64,000 bases of DNA from Marinospirillum perlucidum (lineage in GTDB: Bacteria; Pseudomonadota; Gammaproteobacteria; Pseudomonadales; Halomonadaceae). The position numbers and the translations under genes were made by a program. Positions within the stretch are counted from its first letter, which is position 1. Each line of letters starts with the position of its first letter. This document shows positions 7,997 through 16,551 of this stretch, piece after piece. The stretch is taken from assembly GCF_003336805.1 (NCBI RefSeq), contig NZ_QFWJ01000003.1, forward strand, positions 310,001-374,000. Direction: 5' to 3'. The notes below the pieces were generated by a model. The model made no database searches and had not been told where the DNA came from. It saw nothing but the letters and a program-made list of their open reading frames with translations.

Positions 7997-9367
7997 ATGA
8001 ACCAGCGTGTATCGCTTGACACCCCGGCCATAGAGGCCCGCCCCTTTAAGGTTTATACCCAGCGTCAGTTGGACAAGATCGAAGCTCTGGAAAAGCTTCC
8101 GGAAGACTTGCGTTTTGATATGCGTGTGGTCAGCCAGGTGCTACCTTTTCGAGTGAACAGCTACGTCATCGACGAGCTGATCGACTGGGACAAGGTACCC
8201 GAAGATCCCGTTTTTCAGCTCACCTTCCCGCAGCGTGGCATGCTCAAGCCCGAACACTTTGATGAAGTAGCAGCACTGATGAAGGCAGAAGCGGCTCCGG
8301 CTGAATTGAAAGAAGCCATAGAGCGCATCCGGGCTGATCTGAATCCTCATCCTGCCGGGCAAATGGATCTCAACCTGCCTCTACTGGATGGTCAGCCTTT
8401 GCAGGGTATGCAGCACAAATACCAGGAAACTGTACTTTTCTTCCCCAGCCAGGGTCAGGTCTGTCACAGCTACTGCACCTTCTGTTTCCGCTGGGCCCAG
8501 TTTGTGGGCGATAAGGATCTGAAGTTTGCTTCCAACGAAGCGGACTCTCTGCATGCCTACCTGGCCGAGCACAAGGAAGTTACCGATCTGCTGCTGACCG
8601 GCGGTGATCCCATGGTGATGAAGGCCAAGCACCTGCGCATGTACCTGGAAGGTCTGATGAAACCGGAACTGGATCATATCCAGAATATCCGTATCGGCTC
8701 CAAGAGCCTGACCTTCTGGCCTTACCGTTTTGTCACCGATGACGATGCCGCTGATATCCTCCAGCTGTTCCGTGAACTGACCGCTGCGGGTAAGCATATT
8801 GCCTTCATGGCTCACTTCAACCACTGGCAGGAGATGGATACCCAGGTGTGCCGTGAAGCCGTGCGTCGTATCCGCGATACCGGTGCCGAAATTCGCACCC
8901 AGGCACCACTGCTGCAGCATATCAATGATGATGCCGACCAGTGGGCCAAGATGTGGAAGATGCAGGTTCAGCAGGGCATGATCCCCTATTACATGTTTGC
9001 TGAACGCGATACCGGGGCACGCCACTACTTTGAAGTGCCTCTGGTCAAAACCTGGGAAATCTACCGCGAAGCCATGAAGCAGGTGCCCGGTCTTTGCCGT
9101 ACTGCCCGTGGGCCTTCCATGTCCGCTGATCCCGGCAAGGTCGAGATTCAGGGGGTAACAGAAATCCAGGGTGAGAAGGTTTTTGTCCTGCGCTTTATCC
9201 AGGGCCGTAGTGCCGATTGGGTACAGCGTCCTTTCTTTGCCAAGTATGATGAAGAAGCCACCTGGCTGAATCATCTCAAGCCTGCTTTTGGGGAAGAAAA
9301 ATTCTTCTTTGAAGACGAGTTTGCCGCCATGAAGGCCGACAAGAAGGCGTTGATCATGAAGGCCTGA
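7997..9367 (+). CDS. KamA-family radical SAM aminomutase-like enzyme
   Basis: A 456-residue radical SAM protein of the lysine 2,3-aminomutase superfamily. The cluster motif CxxxCxxC is at Cys156, Cys160 and Cys163 (CHSYCTFCFRW), followed by LLLTGGDPMVM, the SAM-binding GGD. A likely PLP lysine is Lys381 (SADPGKVEIQG). It is too long for the EF-P enzyme EpmB and has no EF-P or ablB neighbour. The two Asp residues that hold the lysine side chain in the clostridial enzyme (QCD, VVDAPGG) are not conserved: the matching stretches read FAERDTG and ARGPSMS. The substrate is therefore unclear. A single transcript with its own terminator is likely; GGAGG precedes ATG 7997. Confidence 0.85.
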   Translation: MNQRVSLDTPAIEARPFKVYTQRQLDKIEALEKLPEDLRFDMRVVSQVLPFRVNSYVIDELIDWDKVPEDPVFQLTFPQRGMLKPEHFDEVAALMKAEAAPAELKEAIERIRADLNPHPAGQMDLNLPLLDGQPLQGMQHKYQETVLFFPSQGQVCHSYCTFCFRWAQFVGDKDLKFASNEADSLHAYLAEHKEVTDLLLTGGDPMVMKAKHLRMYLEGLMKPELDHIQNIRIGSKSLTFWPYRFVTDDDAADILQLFRELTAAGKHIAFMAHFNHWQEMDTQVCREAVRRIRDTGAEIRTQAPLLQHINDDADQWAKMWKMQVQQGMIPYYMFAERDTGARHYFEVPLVKTWEIYREAMKQVPGLCRTARGPSMSADPGKVEIQGVTEIQGEKVFVLRFIQGRSADWVQRPFFAKYDEEATWLNHLKPAFGEEKFFFEDEFAAMKADKKALIMKA

Positions 9368-9394
9368 TGGCTTCCTGTTAGGCGTTGAGCTTAC

Positions 9395-9428
9395 AAAACC
9401 CCGGTATCCGTGAAGGACCGGGGTTTTT
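9395..9428 (+). terminator. Terminator after the KamA-like gene
   Basis: AAAACCCCGGT and ACCGGGGTTTT arms flank an 11-base loop and run into a T-tract at 9424-9429. Confidence 0.88.
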
Positions 9429-9487
9429 TGTGGCGGGACTACTGGTATGATGACCTTTTAAGCGCTTGCTGTGGAGAAAAGAAAGCG

Positions 9488-9925
9488 ATGCTGTTGAATC
9501 CGATCCAGGCCAGCTTTAACGAACTGCTGGAACTGCTGGAAGAAAGCCTGGACCTCTACCAGGATATGCGTGAACGCCTGCCGGTCACCAGCCGCAAGGC
9601 GCAGTTGGATGCCATGCTCGAACAGCGGAAAACCCTGCACCAGCGTTTGCAGCAAGCGGCTGTAGAAGAACTGGATATCCGCCCGCGGGCAGCCGACCAG
9701 GATATTGAAGGCCTGACCCAGTTGCTGGAACAGTTTCGTCGCCTGTGGCAGGACCCGGAAATCGTGGCTCTGGATCTTCTCCAGGATCACGAGCAGGAGT
9801 TGCAAAGGGCCTTTCAGGGGCTGATGCAAGAGACGGATTCCTCCAGCCTGTCCCTGCAGTTGCAGACGCTACTGCAGGAGCTTAAGGAGCATCTGGAGGC
9901 CACCGAAGTCTGGCTGGTTCACTGA
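9488..9925 (+). CDS. Helical hypothetical protein, 145 aa
   Basis: The ATG at 9488 (MLLNPIQASFNELLELLEES) is chosen because an earlier in-frame codon lies inside the preceding terminator. The whole protein is predicted helical, rich in Leu, Gln and Glu with heptad-like spacing (ELLELLEESLDLYQDMRERL, LTQLLEQFRRLWQD). It has no signal, Cys or transmembrane segment. The layout recalls four-helix-bundle families such as PA2169-like proteins, but this is only a resemblance. Function unknown. Confidence 0.65.
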   Translation: MLLNPIQASFNELLELLEESLDLYQDMRERLPVTSRKAQLDAMLEQRKTLHQRLQQAAVEELDIRPRAADQDIEGLTQLLEQFRRLWQDPEIVALDLLQDHEQELQRAFQGLMQETDSSSLSLQLQTLLQELKEHLEATEVWLVH

Positions 9926-9943
9926 CCCGACCTGGATGGGTGA

Positions 9944-10603
9944 TTAATGCCCCAAGGGCTCAGGGTCATTGAGTAGGCGGGGTTCCCGGTGCCAGATAAA
10001 AAGATCACCCAGTGTTAGTAGGCGGGCTGCCAGTTCGCGGAAGAGGATATTCTTCATGGCGGACCACCGAGGTCCTGGCGCGGTACAGCCATAGCTTTCC
10101 ATCTCCAGAGACTTGGCAATAAAGAGAGCACGGGGCAGATGGTAGTCTTGGGTGATCAGTAGGGCCTTGTCGATGCCGTAGACTTCCTTGGCTCTTTTCA
10201 GCGTATCAAAGGTGCTGAAACCGGCATGATCCAGCAGTAAAGCACTGGCTGGCACGCCTCTTTCACGTAAGTCTTCCTGCATCCGCGCCGGTTCATTGTA
10301 ATAACGCGTACGGTTATCGCCAGAAACCAAAAGGCGCACGATCTTGCCCTCACGGTAAAGGCGGGCTGCCGCTTCGATGCGCCCATAATAGTGAGGGTTG
10401 GGATGCCCAGAACGTAAGTACTGGCTGGTGCCGAATAGAATCCCCATCTGCAGGGGGACACAGCCTTCGTCCAGTGTTTCGATGCGATCACTGGTCTGGC
10501 CGACAAACCAGGCATTGATTCCAAAAGCCAAGCTCAGTCCAAGTGCACCCAATGCCAGCAAGCGCCACCACCAGACCAGCAATTTTCGGATAATTTTGCG
10601 CAT
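9944..10603 (-). CDS. sanA: SanA/ElyC/YdcF-family (DUF218) envelope protein
   Basis: A 219-residue inner membrane protein with one N-terminal transmembrane helix (about residues 9-32, WWRLLALGALGLSLAFGINAW) and a periplasmic DUF218 domain. Family marks are ILFGTSQYLRSGHPNPHYYGRIEAAARLY (positions 55-83), LLVSGDN, the FSTFDTLKRAKEVYG segment and LLITQDYHLPRALFIAK. E. coli SanA affects the barrier to vancomycin and large solutes; the chemistry is not settled. The ORF starts with RKIIRKLL, a good positive-inside anchor. It is transcribed alone, opposite to its neighbours. Confidence 0.85.
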   Translation of the reverse strand: MRKIIRKLLVWWWRLLALGALGLSLAFGINAWFVGQTSDRIETLDEGCVPLQMGILFGTSQYLRSGHPNPHYYGRIEAAARLYREGKIVRLLVSGDNRTRYYNEPARMQEDLRERGVPASALLLDHAGFSTFDTLKRAKEVYGIDKALLITQDYHLPRALFIAKSLEMESYGCTAPGPRWSAMKNILFRELAARLLTLGDLFIWHREPRLLNDPEPLGH

Positions 10604-10782
10604 GATTCGCCTGAAGGTTCAAATACAAGGTCTATTTTAGCTTAAATTGAAGCATTTAAGTAATTGAGGCAGCTTCTTGGCTTTGCAACCAGTATTGGAT
10701 AGACTTTTTAGTCTTTGAAACAGACGCTTGATTGACTGGCAAGGGCCAACGAATTGAATTCATTTTAACAGAGGCAGGGAAG

Positions 10783-11541
10783 ATGGCTTTTCGGGGTATC
10801 AGAGTTTTAGTGGCGACTGGCTTGCTGATAGCCAGTTTGCCGGCAGCCGCCAATTGGAGTGCCGGTGTTGGCGGAGCCTTGGGACAAAGCCCTTATCGCG
10901 GAGTGAGTACTAATCCTAATACTATTCCCGCTTTTGTCAGTTACCGTGGTCGTTTTGCCTATTTGCGCGGTATCGAAGCCGGTATTAATGCCTGGGGAAC
11001 GGGTGGTGAATGGGGCGGTGTCCAGGCCAGTGTGTTGGTCAAGGGGCGTCTGGCAGGCTATGAGTCGAGCGATTCCTGGTATTTGCATGGCATGGAAGAT
11101 CGTGACTGGTCGATAGATGGGGGCGTGGGATTTTCCGGTCGGGTTAACGGTCACCAGTTTTCCGTTCAACTGATCACCGACCTGCTCGACAAGCACCAGG
11201 GCCAGGAAATCGGCACCAGCTACAGCTATGGGTTCAAAATAACCCCTAAACTGAGAATGAGTCCCGGTGTGAGCTTGAGCTGGCAAAGTTCGGACCTTTT
11301 AAGCTATTACTACGGCGTCAGGGCTGAAGAGGCGGATGCCAGTCGTGAACGTTGGGCTTATCAGGCGGATGCAGCCTGGGTGCCCAGTTTAAATCTGAAT
11401 ACGATCTATTCTTTCAATCAAAGCCACTCGATCATGCTGGTGGCCAGTTCCACGCGTTTACCCGATGAGGTAACGGCCAGCCCTCTGGTCAGTCGGGAAT
11501 GGGTTTCCGGCGGCTTTTTTGCATATCTGTATCGCTTTTAA
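10783..11541 (+). CDS. MipA/OmpV-family outer membrane protein
   Basis: A predicted beta-barrel of 252 residues with a signal peptide (MAFRGIRVLVATGLLIAS, cleavage after PAAA). The mature part begins NWSAGVGGALGQSPYRGV, has alternating aromatic strands (GGVQASVLVKGRLAGY, FSVQLITDLLDKHQG) and ends with a barrel-closing GGFFAYLYRF, whose last residue is Phe as in many outer membrane proteins. The family includes MipA, a scaffold for murein enzymes, and OmpV. ATG 10783 with CAGGGA upstream is preferred to an earlier in-frame codon because it starts the signal peptide. The exact role is not known. Confidence 0.8.
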   Translation: MAFRGIRVLVATGLLIASLPAAANWSAGVGGALGQSPYRGVSTNPNTIPAFVSYRGRFAYLRGIEAGINAWGTGGEWGGVQASVLVKGRLAGYESSDSWYLHGMEDRDWSIDGGVGFSGRVNGHQFSVQLITDLLDKHQGQEIGTSYSYGFKITPKLRMSPGVSLSWQSSDLLSYYYGVRAEEADASRERWAYQADAAWVPSLNLNTIYSFNQSHSIMLVASSTRLPDEVTASPLVSREWVSGGFFAYLYRF

Positions 11542-11542
11542 A

Positions 11543-11572
11543 AAAACGGGGAGCAGCTGCTCCCCGTTTTAT
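11543..11572. terminator. Bidirectional terminator between mipA-like gene and psd
   Basis: AAAACGGGGAGCAG and CTGCTCCCCGTTTT form a nearly loopless stem with A- and T-runs on either side, serving the two convergent genes. Confidence 0.85.
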
Positions 11573-12429
11573 TAAAGATTCAGTTCAGCGAGAGGCTCAC
11601 CCAGTTTAACCGGGGTGAGGTTTTCCAGATCGTCACGCCATTTGACCGCATCGGGACCAAACAGCAGGATCACGGTCGATCCCAGTTTGAAGCGTCCCAT
11701 TTCCTCACCTTTTTCCAGTACTACTGGCTGGGGGTCGGTGAAGTCCTTAAGGGTAACCTGGCGAACCGGCGGCGTTACCTGGCCGTCCCAGACGGTTTCG
11801 ATACCGGCCACGATCATGGCACCGACCAGCACCATGGCCATGGGGCCGGCCTGGGTATCAAAAAAGCAGACCAGGCGCTCATTGCGGGCAAAGAGGCCGG
11901 GTACATTATCCGCTGTGGCCTGATTCACCGAGAAGAGTCGACCCGGTACATAAAGGGTTTCCTTGAGGGTTGCCCCCAGAGGCATGTGCACGCGGTGATA
12001 GTCGCGCGGTGACAGGTAGATGGTGGCAAAACTGCCGCCCATGAAGGGAGCGGCCTTGTCGGCATCATCACCGAGCAGGCGGGTCAGGCTGTAATGAATG
12101 CCCTTGGCCTGAAGCACCCGTCCATGCTCCAGACTACCCAGCTCACTGATGGCGCCATCGGCCGGGCAGGCCAGTTGTTTGGGGTCCGGGGTAATGGGAC
12201 GCGCACCTGGCTTCAGAGGACGAGTAAAGAAGTCGTTAAAACTGGCGTAGGCGGTCAGCTGCTCTTCCTGAGCTTCGCTCATATCCACCTGGAAGTGCTT
12301 GGCAAATCGAGTGATCAGCAGGTTCTTGACCCAACCGATTTGACAGGCGGCCAGGTGTCCGGTCAGTCGCGACAGCAGGTGATGGGGCAGCAGATACTGG
12401 CTGAGCGCAAATAACTTGGCTTTATTCAC
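11572..12429 (-). CDS. psd: Phosphatidylserine decarboxylase
   Basis: Makes phosphatidylethanolamine from phosphatidylserine at the inner membrane. The 285-residue proenzyme starts [22 protein letters not shown] with a GTG at 12429 that has AGGA eight bases upstream; a longer frame from 12483 lacks a good site. The self-cleavage motif LGST occurs in [11 protein letters not shown] near the C-terminus, where Ser becomes the pyruvoyl group. [15 protein letters not shown] and [13 protein letters not shown] are further family marks. In pseudomonads psd sits near the motAB genes; here it is divergent from a ZorA-like motor gene. Confidence 0.95.
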   Translation of the reverse strand: MNKAKLFALSQYLLPHHLLSRLTGHLAACQIGWVKNLLITRFAKHFQVDMSEAQEEQLTAYASFNDFFTRPLKPGARPITPDPKQLACPADGAISELGSLEHGRVLQAKGIHYSLTRLLGDDADKAAPFMGGSFATIYLSPRDYHRVHMPLGATLKETLYVPGRLFSVNQATADNVPGLFARNERLVCFFDTQAGPMAMVLVGAMIVAGIETVWDGQVTPPVRQVTLKDFTDPQPVVLEKGEEMGRFKLGSTVILLFGPDAVKWRDDLENLTPVKLGEPLAELNL

Positions 12430-12483
12430 AGAGCTTTTCCTGTAGAGTTGAATGTCGGCATTATTGTAGCGGATAAGCGCCAC

Positions 12484-12629
12484 AGCCTAAAAACTTTGCA
12501 GTAATTTACCCCTGGAGGCCGCAGCAGGTAAACTGAGAGGCTGGTTTACAAGGGCCACCACAAGACCGCCTACTTCCCGTGCTGAGGGTGAAGCTTAACC
12601 CGCGGCCGATTGATCCAAGAGACTAGTGA
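12484..12629. promoter_or_regulatory. Divergent intergenic region psd / zorA-like operon
   Basis: This 146-base gap must hold promoters for both directions. A GTAAAC (12528-12533) / GTTTAC (12544-12549) inverted repeat is the only clear structure. I could not fix -35/-10 pairs with confidence. Confidence 0.35.
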
Positions 12630-13928
12630 TTGCTGACCATGGCATTTTTTACATTTTTTTCACCCCTGACTTTATTTTTTATCGCCCTGATTCTGGGAAT
12701 GACCGCCTATTTTCATGGGCCCGTCTACTCCCTGAGAACAGTCAATGCCGCACCCTCGATCCTTACCAGTGTGGGCATTTTCGGTACCTTCTTCGGTATC
12801 GCCCTGGGTCTGATGGAATTTGATGCTGGGGATGTTGAAGCCAGTGTTCCCCAGCTGATCGAAGGCCTGAAAACCGCCTTCTGGTCATCCATTGCCGGTC
12901 TGCTCGGAGCCATGACCATCAAACTGCGTCATGTCCTCAACCATGTGCGTGGCATGGATGGCAGCACCCAGGTCACCGGTGCGACCATGGATGATCTGGC
13001 AACCCTGCTCGGGGATATCCGCCTGCTGCTGAAAAATTCCGGACTGACCCGCATTGATGAATACATGAAAAGCAATGACCAGCGACTCCAGGCCAGCCTG
13101 CAAAAGCTGGGTGAGGGTATTGGTGACTACCAGCAGAAGATGGCGGATGCCAACTCCAAGGCGCTGGTTTCCGCGCTGGAAACTCTGCTGCAGGATTTCA
13201 ACCAGCAGATCAATGTCCAGTATGGCGAGAACTTCCAACAGTTGAACCAGGCCGTGGGCCAGATGCTGCAATGGCAGGACAACTACAAGGAAGAACTGGA
13301 AGCTCTGCTTAACGAACAAAGAGCCAATGGCCAGGTGCTCGACAAGGCCACCGAAGCCTACAAAACCATGGTTGAACACACCCAGTCGTTTAACGTGGTG
13401 GCTGATACCCTGGGCGAAGTCATGGGGGGGCTGCAGCAGCAATCGGAATCCCTGGGCAGCTACCTGGATTCTCTGGCCAATCTGGTCAACAAGGCCGGAG
13501 GCGGGTTGCCGCGTCTCGAAGACCGGATTCATGCCCTCACCGATGGCCTGGCCGGACAACTGGATCGCCAGCACAGCCAGATGCAAAAATTGCTGGATAG
13601 CTCGGCCAAGCGGGTCGCTGATAGCGTGGAAAATCTCAATCAGATCCTGGGCACGCGTCTGGATGAACAACTGGCCCGCCAGCAACAACAGGCCAACAAG
13701 ACCCTGGATCGCAGCGAACAGCAGCTGGTGCGTCTGGATGCAGCCCTGGAGCATGAACTGACGCATTCCCTGCAGACCTTTGGTAGCCAACTGGCGGCCC
13801 TGTCCGAGAAGTTTGTCAGTGACTACACCCCGCTGACCGACAAGCTGCGCGAGCTGGTCCAACTGGCGGAAAAACTGGAAGCCCGAGACTCGGCCAAACC
13901 CGCCAGGACCCAGGCAGGTGACGCATGA
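12630..13928 (+). CDS. ZorA-like MotA/TolQ/ExbB proton-channel protein with coiled-coil tail
   Basis: A 432-residue inner membrane protein. Three transmembrane helices lie at about 5-28, 44-62 and 82-97; the second and third carry SVGIFGTFFGIALGL and LKTAFWSSIAGLLGAMTI, the Thr/Ser-lined channel typical of the MotA/TolQ/ExbB superfamily and closest in pattern to Zorya ZorA. The remaining 330 residues are a long Gln-rich coiled coil, as in the cytoplasmic tail of ZorA and unlike flagellar MotA. The start is uncertain: TTG 12630 has AAGAGA at good spacing, ATG 12639 does not. The gene overlaps the next by four bases. In known Zorya systems this subunit forms a proton-driven motor used in phage defence; that role is inferred here. 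Confidence 0.85.
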   Translation: MLTMAFFTFFSPLTLFFIALILGMTAYFHGPVYSLRTVNAAPSILTSVGIFGTFFGIALGLMEFDAGDVEASVPQLIEGLKTAFWSSIAGLLGAMTIKLRHVLNHVRGMDGSTQVTGATMDDLATLLGDIRLLLKNSGLTRIDEYMKSNDQRLQASLQKLGEGIGDYQQKMADANSKALVSALETLLQDFNQQINVQYGENFQQLNQAVGQMLQWQDNYKEELEALLNEQRANGQVLDKATEAYKTMVEHTQSFNVVADTLGEVMGGLQQQSESLGSYLDSLANLVNKAGGGLPRLEDRIHALTDGLAGQLDRQHSQMQKLLDSSAKRVADSVENLNQILGTRLDEQLARQQQQANKTLDRSEQQLVRLDAALEHELTHSLQTFGSQLAALSEKFVSDYTPLTDKLRELVQLAEKLEARDSAKPARTQAGDA

Positions 13929-14680
13929 CCCGTCTGGACCAGAATCCGGAAGAAGAACTGCTTTCCGGGGAAGAAGGAGCCCACTGGATTTCTGTCAGTG
14001 ACCTCATGGCCGGTCTGATGATGGTCTTCCTGCTGGTTTCCGTGGTTTTTATGGTCATTGTGCAAAAGGAAAGCGAGCGGATGCGTGAAATCGCGGAAAT
14101 CTACCTGGATATCCGTGAAGCCCTCTATGAGGATCTGCTGGCCGAATTTGAAGAGGATCTGCCGCGCTGGGGGGCTCAACTGAGCCCCGATCTGGTGATT
14201 ACCTTTCAGGACTCCGGAGCCCTTTACGAAATCGGTTCTTCCAACCTGCGTCCGCGTTTTGCCGAAATTCTGGGAGAATTCTTTCCCCGTTATGTGCGAG
14301 TCATTACCGCTCCGGAATACCGCGATGAAATTGAAGAAGTGCGCATCGAAGGCCATACCTCCAGTGAATGGACTAACGCCACCAGCGAAAACGAGGCCTA
14401 CATCAACAACATGCGCCTGTCCCAGGCACGTACCCGTTCCAGTTTGGAGTATGTGATTAACCTGCCCGGTGTCAGCCACGAGCAGACCTGGCTAAAGCGC
14501 AACCTGACCGCCAACGGGCTGTCTTCCTCCCAGCCGATTCTCAACGAAGACGGCAGTGAAAACGATGAGCTCTCGCGGCGGGTGGAATTTCGGGTCAGAA
14601 CAGATGCCGACTCGCGCATTCGTGAAATTCTTGAAGAACACCGGCGACCCCAGGTCACCGAGGAGACCACCGAGCAATGA
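13925..14680 (+). CDS. ZorB-like peptidoglycan-binding stator subunit
   Basis: A 251-residue partner of the preceding protein. One transmembrane helix (about 22-46, WISVSDLMAGLMMVFLLVSV) carries Asp26, the position of the proton-carrying Asp in ZorB and MotB. The periplasmic part is an OmpA/MotB-type peptidoglycan-binding domain with VRIEGHTSS (139-147), NNMRLSQART (161-170) and RRVEFRVRT (218-226). The start ATGA overlaps the upstream stop, and its own stop overlaps the next start, so subunit ratios are set by translational coupling. A flagellar MotB is unlikely because the partner has a ZorA-like tail and no flagellar gene is near. Confidence 0.87.
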   Translation: MTRLDQNPEEELLSGEEGAHWISVSDLMAGLMMVFLLVSVVFMVIVQKESERMREIAEIYLDIREALYEDLLAEFEEDLPRWGAQLSPDLVITFQDSGALYEIGSSNLRPRFAEILGEFFPRYVRVITAPEYRDEIEEVRIEGHTSSEWTNATSENEAYINNMRLSQARTRSSLEYVINLPGVSHEQTWLKRNLTANGLSSSQPILNEDGSENDELSRRVEFRVRTDADSRIREILEEHRRPQVTEETTEQ

Positions 14681-15231
14681 AGCTGCCGGATTTCACCGAG
14701 TTTGAACCCTTCAAGCAGCTACGCCTGCAGATGGGAGCCCGAAAAAACGGGCACTTTGAACTCTTTGATCCCGAACGCCATCTGACCGGACGTGAGCGCT
14801 CCGAACTGGATCGTGAAGGCCGCCAGCTGCCCCTGCATCGGCTCAAGCGTTTTGCCGACCTGACCTGGGGCCTGAAGAACTCGCGCCTGGTGGTCTACCG
14901 TGAAGACCAGCAGGATTACCATCTGGCCCAGTGTGCACAAACAGCTAGCTGGGACCCTCAGCAGAGCGTCTGGGTCAGCAGTCGGCGCACCGGTGCTCTT
15001 CCTCTGGGAGAAAACCAGTCCAGCCCGCGTCAGGTCTGCCCCGATTGTTTGCAACTACTGGCCTACAAAGGCTTTGATTTAAAACGCAACCGCAAGATTG
15101 CCTACAGCAAACAACTGCTGAAAAGCTTTTCCCGTGAAGAATTCTTTCAAATCTACAAGCTTTATCCGGTTCAGGGGGTGGATGAAGTGAAGGCAGCTGC
15201 TAAGCCTTCACCCCCGCCGTCAGCTTCTTAA
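14677..15231 (+). CDS. Unknown Cys/His protein co-encoded with the ZorAB-like motor
   Basis: A 184-residue soluble protein whose ATG overlaps the stop of the ZorB-like gene (ATGA). It does not match ZorC, ZorD or ZorE as I know them. A possible zinc site is formed by His82, Cys86 (YHLAQC) and CPDC at 121-124, followed by LQLLAYKGFD and FSREEFFQIY. This Cys/His module recalls the N-terminal part of some HNH-nuclease proteins, but no HNH motif is present and the recollection is weak. The N-terminal 70 residues are basic and charged, and the C-terminus is a Pro/Ser-rich tail. The tight coupling suggests it is the effector or sensor of the motor. Confidence 0.75.
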   Translation: MKLPDFTEFEPFKQLRLQMGARKNGHFELFDPERHLTGRERSELDREGRQLPLHRLKRFADLTWGLKNSRLVVYREDQQDYHLAQCAQTASWDPQQSVWVSSRRTGALPLGENQSSPRQVCPDCLQLLAYKGFDLKRNRKIAYSKQLLKSFSREEFFQIYKLYPVQGVDEVKAAAKPSPPPSAS

Positions 15232-15257
15232 ACCCTTTTGTCTTGATCAAAAAATTC

Positions 15258-15405
15258 CTAGGGAGCCTCTGATTAACGTGATGAGCGCAGGTTAGGCAAG
15301 GCGAAATTGAACGAAAAAGCGGAGTTTACAAGTAGTAAATGAGCACTTTGAGGCCAATTTCAACGCAGCATAAGCAAGCGCAATAGTTAATCAGAGGTTT
15401 CCTAG
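15258..15405. repeat. MITE-like repeat, copy 1 (148 bp)
   Basis: Ends are 20-base imperfect inverted repeats (CTAGGGAGCCTCTGATTAAC and, inverted, CTAGGAAACCTCTGATTAAC; two mismatches). CTAG at both edges could be a 4-base target duplication. The interior has no coding capacity. It is about 95% identical, in opposite orientation, to the copy at 30932-31079. A degenerate extra end (GAAAGCTTCTGATCAAC) follows directly at 15405-15421. Confidence 0.85.
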
Positions 15406-15445
15406 AAAGCTTCTGATCAACTTTTTTAGATACCAAGGAGACAGC

Positions 15446-16480
15446 ATGCACTACCGTCCACTGGGAACAACATCCTTGCAAGTATCCAAGATCTGCCTGG
15501 GCACCATGACCTGGGGGGAACAAAACACAGAAGCCGAGGCTCACGAACAACTGGATCGAGCCATCGCAGCAGGCGTCAATTTTATCGATGCGGCGGAAAT
15601 GTACCCGGTGCCGCCCAAACCGGAAACCCAGGGGCTGACCGAGCAATACCTGGGCAGCTGGCTTAAACAGCAACCCCGGCGTGAAGACCTGGTGATTGCC
15701 AGCAAGGTCGTGGGTCGTTCGGACATGAAGCACTTAAGAGGCGGCCCGCGCCTGAATGCCGCGCAAATCAAGGAAGCCTGCGAAGCCAGCCTCAAGCGTT
15801 TGCAGACCGACTATATCGACCTCTACCAGATTCACTGGCCGGAGCGTAAAACCAACTATTTCGGTCGCCTGGGTTATGAACACCAGGGCGATGACGGTGC
15901 CATCAGCATCGAGGAAACCCTCAAAGCCTGTGAAGACCTGGTCAAGGAAGGCAAGGTGCGCTATTTGGGTATTTCTAACGAAACTCCCTGGGGCATGCAT
16001 GAATACCTGCGCCTGAGTGAGCAACAAAACCTGCCACGTATTCAATCCATCCAGAACCCCTATAACCTGCTGAATCGCACCTTTGAAGTAGGTCTGGCAG
16101 AAATGGCGATTCGTGAAAACGCCGGTCTGCTGGCCTATTCTCCTCTGGGTTTTGGTGTCCTGAGTGGCAAATACCTCAATCAGGCCCAGCCGGAAGGGGC
16201 TCGCCTGACGCTCTACCAGCGTTTTCAGCGTTATACCTCGGCCCTGGCCGAAGAAACCACGGCGCGCTATGTGCAACTGGCCAAAGACTGGAACCTGGAC
16301 CCGGCACAAATGGCCCTGGCCTTTGTGAATGATCGTCCCTTCGTCACCAGCAACATCATCGGCGCAACCCGCATGGACCAGCTGGAAAGCAACCTGGCCT
16401 CGGCCGAACTGCAACTGCCTCAAGAGCTGCTGGAAGCCATCGAAGCCATTCACCTGCAACAGCCCAACCCCTGCCCCTAA
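15446..16480 (+). CDS. tas: Aldo/keto reductase, Tas family
   Basis: An NADPH-dependent reductase of 344 residues, the length of E. coli Tas. It starts MHYRPLGTTSLQVSKICLGTMTWGEQN and has the aldo/keto reductase tetrad elements: FIDAAEMYPVPPKPETQG with the Asp and Tyr, ASKVVGRSD with the Lys, and IDLYQIHWPERKTNYFG with the His. AAGGAGA lies seven bases before the ATG. The substrate is unknown. It is a single-gene unit between a MITE copy and a terminator. Confidence 0.9.
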   Translation: MHYRPLGTTSLQVSKICLGTMTWGEQNTEAEAHEQLDRAIAAGVNFIDAAEMYPVPPKPETQGLTEQYLGSWLKQQPRREDLVIASKVVGRSDMKHLRGGPRLNAAQIKEACEASLKRLQTDYIDLYQIHWPERKTNYFGRLGYEHQGDDGAISIEETLKACEDLVKEGKVRYLGISNETPWGMHEYLRLSEQQNLPRIQSIQNPYNLLNRTFEVGLAEMAIRENAGLLAYSPLGFGVLSGKYLNQAQPEGARLTLYQRFQRYTSALAEETTARYVQLAKDWNLDPAQMALAFVNDRPFVTSNIIGATRMDQLESNLASAELQLPQELLEAIEAIHLQQPNPCP

Positions 16481-16490
16481 AGCAGAAATA

Positions 16491-16521
16491 AAAAAGGCCC
16501 GGAGGTTGTCCGGGCCTTTTT
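16491..16521. terminator. Terminator after tas
   Basis: AAAAAGGCCCGGA pairs with TCCGGGCCTTTTT around a five-base loop. The A- and T-runs allow it to serve the convergent transporter gene as well. Confidence 0.88.
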
Positions 16522-16551
16522 CACTTCAAGAACTGACTCGATCGTTAGCGC

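Noticed and set aside
7997-9367. EpmB (EF-P lysine 2,3-aminomutase)
   Set aside because: The protein is over 100 residues too long and no efp or epmA gene is nearby.
12630-14680. Flagellar motA/motB, as expected near psd in pseudomonads
   Set aside because: Three instead of four membrane helices, a long coiled-coil tail and a third coupled gene fit ZorA/ZorB better.
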